Part shown: piece by piece, positions 34,934-43,686 of the stretch
Layout of the letters: the number at the start of each line of letters is the position of its first letter
Numbering within the stretch: the first letter of the stretch is position 1
Assembly: GCF_013608025.1 (NCBI RefSeq)
Contig: NZ_VDLV01000007.1
Span: 1 to 64,000, forward strand
Reading direction: 5' to 3'
DNA from: Pseudomonas brassicacearum subsp. neoaurantiaca
GTDB lineage: Bacteria > Pseudomonadota > Gammaproteobacteria > Pseudomonadales > Pseudomonadaceae
DNA: 64,000 bases
Translations under genes and position numbers: made by a program
The notes under the pieces: model-generated
What the model was told of the DNA's origin: nothing
The model's database searches: none
The model's input: the letters and a program-made list of their open reading frames with translations, nothing else

Positions 34934-35117
34934 CCACCCTCCGATGAGAAATCTTGAAACAAGATTAAACACGCCTGAAAGCCGCGCAGTACCGCCATTG
35001 TAGAGGTGTTGGCCAGCGAACCGCAGCCAACCGGAGGGTCATGGGCCAAAAATGGCTGCTGCGCTTGGTACCATCCCTCACAGTTTTGTGACTCTTTAAT
35101 GACCAAATGCAAAATCC

Positions 35118-35206
35118 TGTGGGAGCGAGCCTGCTCGCGAAAAGTTGTATGGGCCGATATCGATGTTGGCTGATACGACGTTTTCGCGAGCAGGCTCGCT
35201 CCCACA
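35118..35206. repeat. REPIN, CCTG-loop variant
   Basis: TGTGGGAGCGAGCCTGCTCG at the left and CGAGCAGGCTCGCTCCCACA at the right. It differs from the copies at 6211 and 10465 by one loop base, paired with a compensating change in the other arm. It occupies the centre of the 319-bp gap 34934-35252; the remainder shows no clear promoter. Confidence 0.9.
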
Positions 35207-35252
35207 GGGTTTGTGTGTTTGCTGGATTGGTTTGAACAAAAGGCCCGTTTCC

Positions 35253-37466
35253 GTGAAAGTTTTTTATCGAGCGCTGACTCATCCACTCGCGACCCTCCTC
35301 GCGCTGGCCGGATGCGTGCTCTTCGTCCCCATGGGGCTGCGCCTGGTTCTTGGCTGGTCCGACCTGCTGGGCTATCTGTCCGACATCGCCATCGGCACCT
35401 TGCTGATCGTATTGCTGCATCGACGCCCGTGGTGGCTGGCGTTACCACTATTGTTGGCCTGGACCACGCTGATGTTGGCCAGCAGCGAGCTGGTCAGCGC
35501 GGTCGGACGGATGCCAACGCCGTCGGACATCCAATACCTGACCGACCCGCAATTCGTCGAGAACTCCACCAGCGGGGGCTTCGCTCATCCCTGGCTCGCC
35601 GCCGTCCAACTGGTCGCGTTGGCGCTCTGGCTGGCGGTCCACTGGATCAATCGGAGCCGCCGGGCGCCCGGCTTGTCGCGCCATGCCTGGGCTCTGCCAG
35701 TGGTGTTTTTGCTGGCCCACGGCACGGTGCAAACCTGGCGGCCCAGCGAGGCGGACCAGTGGAACCTGTTCAACCTGCCCCACCAGCTCATGACGGCAGG
35801 CCTCGCCACCGGCCAGGCGCACATTCAACAATGGGTCGCTGGCGATACCGAGGAACCGCTTCCCCCCATGGAAGGGCTGACCCGACTGGATCTTGAAGGG
35901 CAAAAGCTGCTCGCCGCGCCGGGCCGCGCGCGCAACGTCCTGGTCATCACCCTGGAAGGCATTCCCGGCGCTTATCTGGAAACCAATCGCCTGGCCTTGA
36001 AAAGCAGCTATCAGGAAAACCTGATGCCACGCCTCAGCGCCTGGGCCGAGCGCGGAATGAATACGCCCGACTACGTGTTGCACAGCCACCAGACCATCCG
36101 CGGCCTGTACGCCATGCTGTGCGGCGACTACGACAAGCTCGACAACGGCACGCCCAAGGGCGTCGAAATGCTCAACCAGAGCCTGCGCAACCAGGCCTGC
36201 TTGCCTGCCCAATTGCGCCAGAACGGATTCTCGACCCACTTCCTGCAGGGCGCCGGCCTGCGGTTCATGGCCAAGGACCGGATCATGCCGCACATCGGCT
36301 TCGACACGACCCTGGGCATGGAATGGTTCACCCGGCCTGCCTACCTGGAGTTTCCCTGGGGCAAGGACGACAAGACCTTCTTCGAAGGCGCGCTGGATTA
36401 CGTCGGGCAACTGCAACAGGCGGATAAACCCTGGATGCTCACGCTGCTGACGGTAGGCACGCACCAACCCTATTCAGCGCCAGAGGATTACCTGGAGCGC
36501 TACGACACCGCCAAGCAGGCCGCCGTGGGCTATCTGGACGACGCGTTGGATAGCTTCCTCGCCGGCCTGGAACGCCAGGGCATCCTGGAAAACACCCTGG
36601 TGGTCATCACCTCGGATGAATCCCACGGCATCGACGACGTACGCCTGGCATCGTCCTGGGGCTTCAATCTCATGTTGGCGCCCGAGCCAATGCCGCGCCT
36701 CAAGCAAGGGGTTCACGGCCATGTCGACCTGACGGCTTCGGTGCTCGATTATTTCGGTTTCGAAGTGCCGGCTGCGCTGTCCGGTCGCTCGATGTTCAGG
36801 GACTACGCGACGGGCCGGGAAATCATGTCGTTCACCAACGGCAAGCTGCGCTATCACGATGGCAAGGGCACCTTCACCGAGTGTGACTTCCAACAACACT
36901 GCCTCGACTACAGCAGCGAAGGTTTCATCGCCGACAGCGCCACCTACCTGGGGCAATACAGCGGCCAGCGCGCGAGACTGGTCAGTGCGCGAGCGACAGC
37001 CCTGGACCAGACGCTGTTCACCACACCCTTGAACCAACGCTACCAGTTCGGCAGCGCGGAAAAGATCCCATTGCCGGCCCAGGTGTCCAACGACTGGACC
37101 GACAATCTGATCGGCGCCCAGTACCTGGAAATGCCCAAGGGCACCCGCACGCGCGTCAGCCTGAGCATCCGCGCGGTAGACGCGGACCACGCCGCGTACA
37201 TATCCCTCAAGGCCAAGGAGTTCGAGCGGGACGTGCCGATGGATTTGCCCAACGATGTCCAGGTGACCACCGATCAGCCGCTGGTGATGGACATCCATTT
37301 CGATAACCCGCAGCCACGCAAGGCGTTCTCCTTCCATCTGCTCGGTCATGGGACAGGCGCCATCGAAATCAGTGATTTCAGTGTCGTGACTGAACTGCCG
37401 GAACAGTTGGACCAGCCGGAATACCTGGACGATATGCGGGACGACAGCGAGGCCCAATCCAGTTGA
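35253..37466 (+). CDS. LTA synthase-like sulfatase-superfamily membrane protein
   Basis: 737 residues. Four to five N-terminal membrane helices (residues 10-180) are followed by a periplasmic alkaline-phosphatase/sulfatase fold: NVLVITLEGIPGAYL (metal site), SHQTIRGLYAMLCGDY with the probable catalytic Thr, and VVITSDESHG (metal site). After about residue 530 comes an extra C-terminal beta-rich domain. Relatives transfer phosphoglycerol or phosphoethanolamine to envelope glycans; the exact substrate is not readable. The start is taken as GTG 35253 (VKVFYRALTHP), with AAGG 10 bases upstream. Earlier starts would translate through the REPIN. It stands alone. Confidence 0.8.
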   Translation: MKVFYRALTHPLATLLALAGCVLFVPMGLRLVLGWSDLLGYLSDIAIGTLLIVLLHRRPWWLALPLLLAWTTLMLASSELVSAVGRMPTPSDIQYLTDPQFVENSTSGGFAHPWLAAVQLVALALWLAVHWINRSRRAPGLSRHAWALPVVFLLAHGTVQTWRPSEADQWNLFNLPHQLMTAGLATGQAHIQQWVAGDTEEPLPPMEGLTRLDLEGQKLLAAPGRARNVLVITLEGIPGAYLETNRLALKSSYQENLMPRLSAWAERGMNTPDYVLHSHQTIRGLYAMLCGDYDKLDNGTPKGVEMLNQSLRNQACLPAQLRQNGFSTHFLQGAGLRFMAKDRIMPHIGFDTTLGMEWFTRPAYLEFPWGKDDKTFFEGALDYVGQLQQADKPWMLTLLTVGTHQPYSAPEDYLERYDTAKQAAVGYLDDALDSFLAGLERQGILENTLVVITSDESHGIDDVRLASSWGFNLMLAPEPMPRLKQGVHGHVDLTASVLDYFGFEVPAALSGRSMFRDYATGREIMSFTNGKLRYHDGKGTFTECDFQQHCLDYSSEGFIADSATYLGQYSGQRARLVSARATALDQTLFTTPLNQRYQFGSAEKIPLPAQVSNDWTDNLIGAQYLEMPKGTRTRVSLSIRAVDADHAAYISLKAKEFERDVPMDLPNDVQVTTDQPLVMDIHFDNPQPRKAFSFHLLGHGTGAIEISDFSVVTELPEQLDQPEYLDDMRDDSEAQSS

Positions 37467-37500
37467 GTAAACGCGCCGCCAAGACAGCAACGCGTTTGGG

Positions 37501-38490
37501 TCAATCGCTGATCAATTGCATAATCTCGAAAGCGTTCAACGCCGCACCGCGCAGCAACTGGTCGCCGCTGATGAACAAATCCAGCCCATGCTCGCCGTAG
37601 ACCAGGTTGTAGCGAATCCGCCCGACCTCCACCGCGTGCTTGTAGGTCGAAGTCATGGGCATCGGATAAGCACCGAACTCGGGTTCGTCCACCACTTCTA
37701 CCCCCGGCGCGTTGCGCAGCAGCGCTCGCACCGCGTCCAGCGACGGGATGGGTTTGTTGAACCGCAGGCTGAGACTCTCCGCATGGGAGCGCAAGGTCGG
37801 CACCCGCACTGCGGTGGTGCTGATCGTCAGATCCGGTTCGTCCAGGACCTTGCGCAACTCCCACACCACTTTCATTTCTTCGCGGGTATAGCCATTAGCT
37901 TCGAACGAATCGACCTGGGGAATCACGTTGAATGCCAAGTTATGGGCGAAGTGCTCGCTGTCATCGCGGTCGCCGTAGTCGCTGAAGGATTTGGCCTTCT
38001 CGCGCAGTTCCAGCATTGCCGGCTGCCCGGCACCGCTGGCGGCCTGATACGTGGAGATGATCGCGCTCTGCAACCCGAACGCGTCATGCAGCGGCCCCAG
38101 CACCATCAATGCGATGGCCGAAGAGCAATTGGGATTGGCGATCAGTTTCTCACCCCCGTAACGCCGCCCATTGATTGGCGGTACGAGCAGTGGAATCTCG
38201 TTGTGGTAACGGAACGCCGAGGAGTTATCAATCACATGAGAGTTTTCAGCCAGGCGCTCACCGTATTCCAAGGCAAAGGTACCGGAAACACACAGGAAAA
38301 CGACATCGCATGAGGCGCAACCTTCAATCGAGAAAGGCTCGATCAGATGGCATGTCTTACCCACCGCCAAGCTCTTTCCGGCCGAACGTCCCGACGCCAT
38401 GCAGACCACTTCATAATCGGTATCTTCGAGCAATTGCAGCAGGGTCATGCCCACTGCACCCGTGCAGCCCACCACAGCGACTTTCTTCAA
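37501..38490 (-). CDS. Second aspartate-semialdehyde dehydrogenase-family protein
   Basis: 329 residues. NADP-binding start VAVVGCTGAVGMTLLQLLE, catalytic cysteine in ANPNCSSAIAL (Cys122), TYQAASGAGQPAMLEL and the His region RSHAESL. By family it reduces aspartyl phosphate to the semialdehyde for lysine, threonine and methionine synthesis. Pseudomonads keep their main asd next to leu genes, so this isolated copy divergent from an AraC regulator may serve a conditional or different acyl-phosphate reaction. The start is TTG at 38490, supported by AAGGAG at 8 bases and by MKKVAVVG homology. The 34-bp gap to the sulfatase gene has no terminator. Confidence 0.85.
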   Translation of the reverse strand: MKKVAVVGCTGAVGMTLLQLLEDTDYEVVCMASGRSAGKSLAVGKTCHLIEPFSIEGCASCDVVFLCVSGTFALEYGERLAENSHVIDNSSAFRYHNEIPLLVPPINGRRYGGEKLIANPNCSSAIALMVLGPLHDAFGLQSAIISTYQAASGAGQPAMLELREKAKSFSDYGDRDDSEHFAHNLAFNVIPQVDSFEANGYTREEMKVVWELRKVLDEPDLTISTTAVRVPTLRSHAESLSLRFNKPIPSLDAVRALLRNAPGVEVVDEPEFGAYPMPMTSTYKHAVEVGRIRYNLVYGEHGLDLFISGDQLLRGAALNAFEIMQLISD

Positions 38491-38620
38491 TTTCGTTCTC
38501 CTTGCCTTCTTTGCGAGGTTCCACCGTCGAGGTTTCGCCGATTTCCTGGCGACGATTGTAGGAAGGCAAAGCTGTCCGCTACAGTGCAGCGCAAGACAAT
38601 AAACGGTGGAATTTCGCCAA

Positions 38621-39634
38621 ATGCACGCTCATCCCGGAACCGTGGCGATCCTCGTTTACGAAGGCCTGTGCGTATTCGAGTTTGGCATCGCCCTGGAGAT
38701 ATTCGGCCTGCCTCGTCCGGAGCTGGACGTCCCGTGGTACGACCATCAGATCGTTGCCGTCGACCCAGGACCGATGCATGCGCTGGGAGGCCTTCGAATA
38801 GCCGTCGATGCCGGGCTCGAAGCCCTCGATCAAGCGCACACCATCATCATCCCGGGCTGGCGCAGCCACCACGAGCCGCCTCCCGAAGCGCTGTTGCAGG
38901 CACTGCTCCGCGCCCATGCCCGCGGCGCTCGCTTACTGTCCATCTGCTCAGGCGTGTTCGCACTGGCCGCTACCGGGCTGCTCGATGGACAGACCGCGAC
39001 CACGCATTGGCAATTTTCATCCGTGCTGGCCGAGCGATTTCCCCGGATCACCGTTGACCCGAACGTGCTTTACGTCGATGCCGGGCAGTTGATCACTTCA
39101 GCTGGCAGCGCCGCAGGCATTGACGCCTGCCTGCATCTGATCGCCCGGGATTTCGGTACGCATGTCGCCAACTCGGTGGCCCGGCGCCTGGTCATGGCAC
39201 CGCAACGAACCGGTGGCCAATCGCAATTCATCTTGGCACCTGTGGATAAGTCACCGCGCAACGAACTGACACGCATCCTGCAATGGGTCCGCGAGCATCT
39301 GGACCAGCCTCTGAACGTGTCCGACCTGGCTGCTCGCGTCGCCATGAGCGAGCGGACCTTCTCGCGGCGCTTTGTTGAAATCACCGGCCTGCCGCCCAAG
39401 GTCTGGCTGCAACAAGAGCGTTTGAACCGGGCAAGGGAGCTGCTGGAGAACACTGATCAGCGCACAGCCTGCATCGCCCAGGCCTGTGGGTATCGGTCGG
39501 TGGAGAGCTTCCGGGCGGCGTTCCGCAATGCGGTGGGTTTACCGCCCTCAGCCTATCGCGAGAGATTCGGTACCGCTGAGGCCCGCCGATTCAGTCCAGC
39601 AACCGATGCAACTTGGCGTACTGCAATAACATGA
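38621..39634 (+). CDS. ftrA: FtrA/GlxA-like AraC-family transcriptional regulator
   Basis: 337 residues. An N-terminal DJ-1/PfpI-type domain (about 8-185; VAILVYEGLCVFEFGIALEIFG, nucleophile-elbow-like LLSICSGVFALAATG) and a C-terminal AraC double helix-turn-helix (about 215-320; LNVSDLAARVAMSERTFSRRF and IAQACGYRSVESFRAAF). The group regulates amino acid-related metabolism from an unknown ligand; it may control the divergent semialdehyde dehydrogenase gene. The start is ATG 38621 (MHAHPGTV), with GGTGGA about 11 bases ahead; a GTG at 38606 is an alternative. Its 3' end overlaps nudK on the opposite strand by 44 bp. Confidence 0.8.
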   Translation: MHAHPGTVAILVYEGLCVFEFGIALEIFGLPRPELDVPWYDHQIVAVDPGPMHALGGLRIAVDAGLEALDQAHTIIIPGWRSHHEPPPEALLQALLRAHARGARLLSICSGVFALAATGLLDGQTATTHWQFSSVLAERFPRITVDPNVLYVDAGQLITSAGSAAGIDACLHLIARDFGTHVANSVARRLVMAPQRTGGQSQFILAPVDKSPRNELTRILQWVREHLDQPLNVSDLAARVAMSERTFSRRFVEITGLPPKVWLQQERLNRARELLENTDQRTACIAQACGYRSVESFRAAFRNAVGLPPSAYRERFGTAEARRFSPATDATWRTAIT

Positions 39635-40187
39635 TGGTCTTGCCGTCACAGATTTCACCGGTCTCGATCATGCCCAGGGCCTGATCGAGTGGCATTTCCA
39701 GCACTTCGATCTCCTCCCCCTCGGCCTCAAGCCCGCCACCTTCGTGTTGCTTGTCTTCGTCGAAGTATTCCCCGACAAAAAAATGGATCCGCTCGGTCAC
39801 CGAGCCCGGGCTCATGAACGCCTCGAATACCTTGCGCACGTCCTGGACGACATAGCCGGTTTCTTCCTGGGTTTCCTTGCGGACGCAGGTCTGCGGATCA
39901 TCGTTGTCCAGCAGGCCGGCGCAGGTTTCGATCAACAGGTCGTCGTGCCCATTGACGAACGCCGGGAAGCGGAATTGCCGGGTCAACACCACGGTCTGCT
40001 TGGCTTTGCTGTAAAGCAGGATGGTGGCGCCGTTGCCGCGGTCGTAGGTTTCGCGCGTCAGTTCGCGCCATTGGCCGTTACGGCCCAGGTAATCGTAGGT
40101 GGTCTTGCGCAGGATGTACCAATTGTCCGAGAGGACCTCGACGTGCTTGATGCGTACGCGGTCCTTGATGCTGCTTGCCTGGGTCAT
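39591..40187 (-). CDS. nudK: GDP-mannose pyrophosphatase NudK
   Basis: 198 residues, matching NudK (E. coli 191). It hydrolyses GDP-mannose, and ADP-ribose type substrates less well. The N-terminal strand region RIKHVEVLSDNWYILRKTTYDY is typical of this group. The Nudix box runs AGLLDNDDPQTCVRKETQEETGY, with KETQEETG giving the metal-binding glutamates; the usual upstream Glu is Asp. The start is ATG 40187 (MTQASSIKD). It converges with ftrA (44-bp overlap) and follows nadE by 39 bp on the same strand, so it may be read from the NAD operon; NAD-related nucleotide turnover would fit. Confidence 0.88.
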   Translation of the reverse strand: MTQASSIKDRVRIKHVEVLSDNWYILRKTTYDYLGRNGQWRELTRETYDRGNGATILLYSKAKQTVVLTRQFRFPAFVNGHDDLLIETCAGLLDNDDPQTCVRKETQEETGYVVQDVRKVFEAFMSPGSVTERIHFFVGEYFDEDKQHEGGGLEAEGEEIEVLEMPLDQALGMIETGEICDGKTIMLLQYAKLHRLLD

Positions 40188-40226
40188 TTTCCACTCCGTT
40201 CGAGACCAAAGCCCCATTTAAACCTA

Positions 40227-41060
40227 TTACAACGATACCGGAACGCGGGGCAGTGCTCGCTTGTGGGCGGTCTTGAGGTAAGCGCGCTCAATGATCTGTC
40301 GCGCCTTAGGCGACACCTCTTCGCCCATCAGGTACGCATCGATTTCCTCGTAGTTGCAGCCATACGCCACTTCATCCAACTTGCCGGGCGCCAGGTCCTC
40401 CAGATCAGCGGTCGGCGCCTTGCGCACCAGGTACGCCGGAGCGCCCATCGCGTCAGCCAATAATCTCACCTGGGTCTTGGTCAGCCCGGACAACGGCGCC
40501 AGGTCGCACGCGCCGTCGCCAAATTTGGTGAAAAAGCCCATCACCGCCTCTGCCCCATGATCGGTGCCGACCACCAATCCGTTGCTCAAATTGGCAATGG
40601 CGTATTGCGCCAGCATCCGGGCCCGGGCCTTGGCGTTGCCTTTGGCAAAGTCGGTGAGTTCGGCCGAAGGCTGCAGGCCATCGATGGCAACGCTGTCCAT
40701 CAAGCCGTCGACACACGCGGCGATGTTGCTGGTGGTGATCAAGTCCGGCCGGATGAAATCCAGGGATGCCTGGGCGTCCTGCTCGTCGGCCTGGGCCTTG
40801 TACGGCAGCCGGACGGCGATGAATCGCGCCGCGTAGTCTTCACTGCGCAATTGCTCCACCGCCAACTGGCACAGGCGGCCAGCGGTGAGCGAGTCGACGC
40901 CGCCACTGATCCCCAGGACTAGGGATTGGCAACCCGATTCGCGCAGGATCTGCTTGATGAACTCGACGCGGCGGGCGATTTCAGTGGCTTCGCCGCCCGG
41001 TCTGAGCTGGCGATCGATGCCCAGTTCCCGGGCAATGCGTTCTTGCTGAAACGAAGTCAT
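40227..41060 (-). CDS. nadE: NH3-dependent NAD+ synthetase
   Basis: 277 residues, the short ammonia-dependent form without a glutaminase domain. It adenylates and amidates nicotinate adenine dinucleotide to NAD+. The PP-loop is LGISGGVDS (47-55 or near), followed by [38 protein letters not shown], typical of NadE. It ends the pncA-pncB-nadE operon, 1 bp behind pncB. Cytoplasmic. Confidence 0.96.
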   Translation of the reverse strand: MTSFQQERIARELGIDRQLRPGGEATEIARRVEFIKQILRESGCQSLVLGISGGVDSLTAGRLCQLAVEQLRSEDYAARFIAVRLPYKAQADEQDAQASLDFIRPDLITTSNIAACVDGLMDSVAIDGLQPSAELTDFAKGNAKARARMLAQYAIANLSNGLVVGTDHGAEAVMGFFTKFGDGACDLAPLSGLTKTQVRLLADAMGAPAYLVRKAPTADLEDLAPGKLDEVAYGCNYEEIDAYLMGEEVSPKARQIIERAYLKTAHKRALPRVPVSL

Positions 41061-41061
41061 A

Positions 41062-42291
41062 TCAGGCTCCCAACTGTGGATTGATCAGGGCGACGTTGAA
41101 CACTTGAGCGGCGTACCGCAGGAACGAGGCGTCCTCGCAGACGTTCTTGATCGGATCATCGGAGAACTTCACCACCGGCTCGCCGTGGACCCGCACCAGT
41201 TTCATGACGATGCTCAGCGGTTCGACACCGTCGACATCGCAGGCCAGGCTGGTGCCCATGCCGAAACCGAACCTGGCCTTGCCGCGAACGTGACGCAGGA
41301 TCGGCAGGCATTTTTCAAAATTGAGGCCATCGGAAAACATCAGGTCCTTGGTCCGCGGGTCGATGCCCAATTCCTGGTAGCGCCCCAGCACCTTGTCAGC
41401 CCAGACGATCGGGTCACCGGAATCCTGGCGCAGGCCGTCATAGAGCTTGGCAAAGTACAGGTCGAAATCCTTGAGGAAAAAATCGGTGCTGATGCAGTCC
41501 GTCAGGGCGATACCGAGGCGGCCGCGATACTCGTGCACCCAGTTTTCCAACGCCGCGTTCTGGCTCTCGCGCAACCGCCCGAGTTGCTGGTGCACCATCA
41601 ACCACTGGTGAGCCATGGTGCCGATCAGGGGCAGATCGAATTCGTAAGCCAAGTGAGCGTTACTGGTGCCGACGAAGACCCCGGGAAAGTCGCTGCGCAT
41701 GACGTTCACCACTTCACGCTGGGCCCTGAACGACAGCCGCCGCCGGGTGGAGAAGTCTGAAACCCGAAACTCGGCGAGTTCTTCACGGCTGGCATTCTTC
41801 TCCAGCCATTCAAACTTCTGATACAGCTTGCGGGTCACGTCGTCCAGCTCGACTTCAGGGTATTTCTCGCGGTTGCGCAGCTCGCTGACCATCGCCAATA
41901 CCGGCTGCTCGAACATGATGCAGTGCAGCATCGGACCACGGACGCGGATGTGCAGTTGGCCGTCGACCTCCGAAACGTGGATGTAGCGCAGATTGAAGCG
42001 AAACAGTCCGAGAAACTGTTCGAAGTCCGGGGTCAGGTATTCACGGAAGCGCTTGTTGAACAGAAACCGCTGCTCGCCCTCGCGCAGTTGCAACCCGGCC
42101 AGTTTCTCCAATTCGACACGAATATCCGGAATCAGGTGACCGAGCCGCTCCTTGGAACGGACGATGAATTGGTATTCCACCTCGACATTCGGGTGCTGGT
42201 GCAAGACCGCCTGCATCATGGTGAAGGTGTAGTAGTCGGTATCCAGAAGACTCTGGATGGTGCCGCTGTTTGTATCGAATGCACTGTCCAT
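41062..42291 (-). CDS. pncB: Nicotinate phosphoribosyltransferase
   Basis: 409 residues (E. coli 400). It makes nicotinate mononucleotide from nicotinate and PRPP with ATP. Marks: [21 protein letters not shown] near the N-terminus, [18 protein letters not shown] (activation His region in related forms), [23 protein letters not shown] and [13 protein letters not shown]. It lies 9 bp behind pncA and 1 bp ahead of nadE, in one salvage operon. Confidence 0.96.
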   Translation of the reverse strand: MDSAFDTNSGTIQSLLDTDYYTFTMMQAVLHQHPNVEVEYQFIVRSKERLGHLIPDIRVELEKLAGLQLREGEQRFLFNKRFREYLTPDFEQFLGLFRFNLRYIHVSEVDGQLHIRVRGPMLHCIMFEQPVLAMVSELRNREKYPEVELDDVTRKLYQKFEWLEKNASREELAEFRVSDFSTRRRLSFRAQREVVNVMRSDFPGVFVGTSNAHLAYEFDLPLIGTMAHQWLMVHQQLGRLRESQNAALENWVHEYRGRLGIALTDCISTDFFLKDFDLYFAKLYDGLRQDSGDPIVWADKVLGRYQELGIDPRTKDLMFSDGLNFEKCLPILRHVRGKARFGFGMGTSLACDVDGVEPLSIVMKLVRVHGEPVVKFSDDPIKNVCEDASFLRYAAQVFNVALINPQLGA

Positions 42292-42300
42292 GTCTCTTCC

Positions 42301-42948
42301 TTATGCGTTTGCCTGGCGGAGGGTTTCTTCACGCGTCGCGGCCACCGCGACGCCCGCTTGCTGCATGCCCTGAATGGCTTGAATGGCGCCCTCCTCACTG
42401 ATCGCTCGGCAGGCCGGGAGGTGAATGATCACCTTGAAGCCAGCGGCGGCCAGTTGCAGCGCGGTGGTCTTGACGCAGAAATCCAGCGCCAGCCCGCCGA
42501 CAATCACCTGCTCCACGCGCTGAACTCTGAGGTACTCGATCACCCCGGTGGACAGCTTGCCGTGCAGGTCGTGGTAGCAGGCGCCGTACGGGTGCAATTC
42601 CGGCTCGACGCCCTTCCAGACGAAATAGTCGTAGTCGTAAGGGGTCGGCAGTTGATCCAGCAAGGCGAAACCTTCGGTGCCTGGAACGCAGTGGCTGACC
42701 CAGGTGATGTCGGCGTGTTCAAGCCCGGTCGGCACGAACATCTTTGAATGATCGGCGACCACCCAAGGGGCCATGGGCGAATGGGCGTCCTTGCTACCGA
42801 TGCGGAGGCTGGCCAGGGATGCGATGAAATTCAGCTCACCGGCAATCTGGTCACCGCCCGGCACCGGAAGTTCGTCAGGGCATAGCGGTGTGAAGCTCTT
42901 TTGCGCGTCGACGTCGAAGGAAGCTGTTTTCCGGGTCAGGCTGTTCAT
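42301..42948 (-). CDS. pncA: Nicotinamidase
   Basis: 215 residues, isochorismatase-like hydrolase fold. It deamidates nicotinamide to nicotinate. Visible catalytic parts: DVDAQKSFTPL with Asp, SKDAHSP and the metal-binding GVEPELHPYGACYHDL, and the nucleophile region GGLALDFCVKTTALQL (Cys). The start is ATG 42948 (MNSLTRKTASF), since homology begins there. It is first gene of pncA-pncB-nadE, divergent from the nadD-like gene. A 15-bp palindromic site lies 31 bp upstream. Confidence 0.94.
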   Translation of the reverse strand: MNSLTRKTASFDVDAQKSFTPLCPDELPVPGGDQIAGELNFIASLASLRIGSKDAHSPMAPWVVADHSKMFVPTGLEHADITWVSHCVPGTEGFALLDQLPTPYDYDYFVWKGVEPELHPYGACYHDLHGKLSTGVIEYLRVQRVEQVIVGGLALDFCVKTTALQLAAAGFKVIIHLPACRAISEEGAIQAIQGMQQAGVAVAATREETLRQANA

Positions 42949-42978
42949 GCTGGGTCTCTCCTCTTCATGGGCACGAGA

Positions 42979-42993
42979 GTATATGTGATGTAC
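42979..42993 (-). promoter_or_regulatory. Candidate NrtR operator, pncA side
   Basis: GTATATGTGATGTAC, imperfect palindrome 31 bp upstream of pncA. It shares the frame GTAnAnGTnATGTAC with the site at 43098-43112 in the same divergent region. The regulator encoded at 43676 is the natural candidate to bind it. Confidence 0.5.
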
Positions 42994-43097
42994 TTTCATG
43001 ACAAGCCAGTCGCGTAAATATTTTTGATTAACCGTACCAACCCTTCTACAGATAACAGGGTAAATCAGGTTTACATCAAAAAGATTTTGCTTGTAGA

Positions 43098-43112
43098 GTA
43101 CACGTCATGTAC
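43098..43112 (+). promoter_or_regulatory. Candidate NrtR operator, nadD side
   Basis: GTACACGTCATGTAC, near-perfect palindrome (GTACA/TGTAC arms) 16 bp upstream of the nadD-like ATG, next to the ribosome site AGAGGA. It pairs with 42979-42993 across the 180-bp divergent gap; the AT-rich middle of the gap shows nothing else. Confidence 0.55.
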
Positions 43113-43128
43113 CAGAAGAGGATAAGCC

Positions 43129-43686
43129 ATGCTCGAGATTGCGCTTTATGGCGGCGCCTTCAATCCCCCGCACGCCGGCCATGCCCAGGTGATGATCGAG
43201 GCTTCACGCATGGCCAGGCGCGTGCTGGTGGTCCCCAGCTTTCGGCATCCCCACGGCAAGCAAATGGTCGACTATGAGGTTCGCCTGAAGTGGCTGGAAT
43301 CGATCGTGGAAAACGTTCAGCCGCTGTGCTGCGCCGAAGTGCGCGCAAGCCGGGTGGAACAGGTCGTGGCCCGTGGCGTTGAAGGCGCCATCTACAGCTA
43401 CACCCTGCTGGCCCATCTCGCCGACAGCCTGGCCCTGGACGGCAAGCGGATCGCGTTGGTGGTAGGTCGGGATGTCGCGGATCAGCTGACGACCTTCTAT
43501 CGCGGCCAGGAATTGCTGGAGCGCTTTTCCATTCTTTGCGTCGAGGAAAAGATCCATGTGCGCAGCACGGTGGTTCGCGAACGACTGGCCTTGGGCAAGC
43601 CGCTGCCCAGCGACTGGATAGCTCCGGGCATGAACCCGTTAAACTATGACCTTTACGCTACTCACGGAAATCGACATGCCCACTAG
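43129..43686 (+). CDS. NadD-like nicotinate/nicotinamide mononucleotide adenylyltransferase
   Basis: 185 residues. Nucleotidyltransferase fold with GGAFNPPHAGH (GxFxPxHxGH signature) at residues 8-18, and the C-terminal RSTVVRERL (STxxR signature). It should join NaMN (or NMN) to ATP, giving the dinucleotide used by NadE. It is shorter than the housekeeping NadD (about 215) and probably the second, salvage-dedicated copy. AGAGGA lies 9 bases before ATG 43129. Its end overlaps nrtR by 11 bp; together with pncA, pncB and nadE across the gap it completes the nicotinamide-to-NAD route. Confidence 0.9.
   Translation: MLEIALYGGAFNPPHAGHAQVMIEASRMARRVLVVPSFRHPHGKQMVDYEVRLKWLESIVENVQPLCCAEVRASRVEQVVARGVEGAIYSYTLLAHLADSLALDGKRIALVVGRDVADQLTTFYRGQELLERFSILCVEEKIHVRSTVVRERLALGKPLPSDWIAPGMNPLNYDLYATHGNRHAH

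Noticed and set aside
39591-39634. 44-bp tail-to-tail overlap of ftrA and nudK as a frameshift or annotation error
   Set aside because: Both frames keep family-typical C-termini (the nudK end LLQYAKLHRLLD is conserved in style), so the overlap is probably real but unremarkable.
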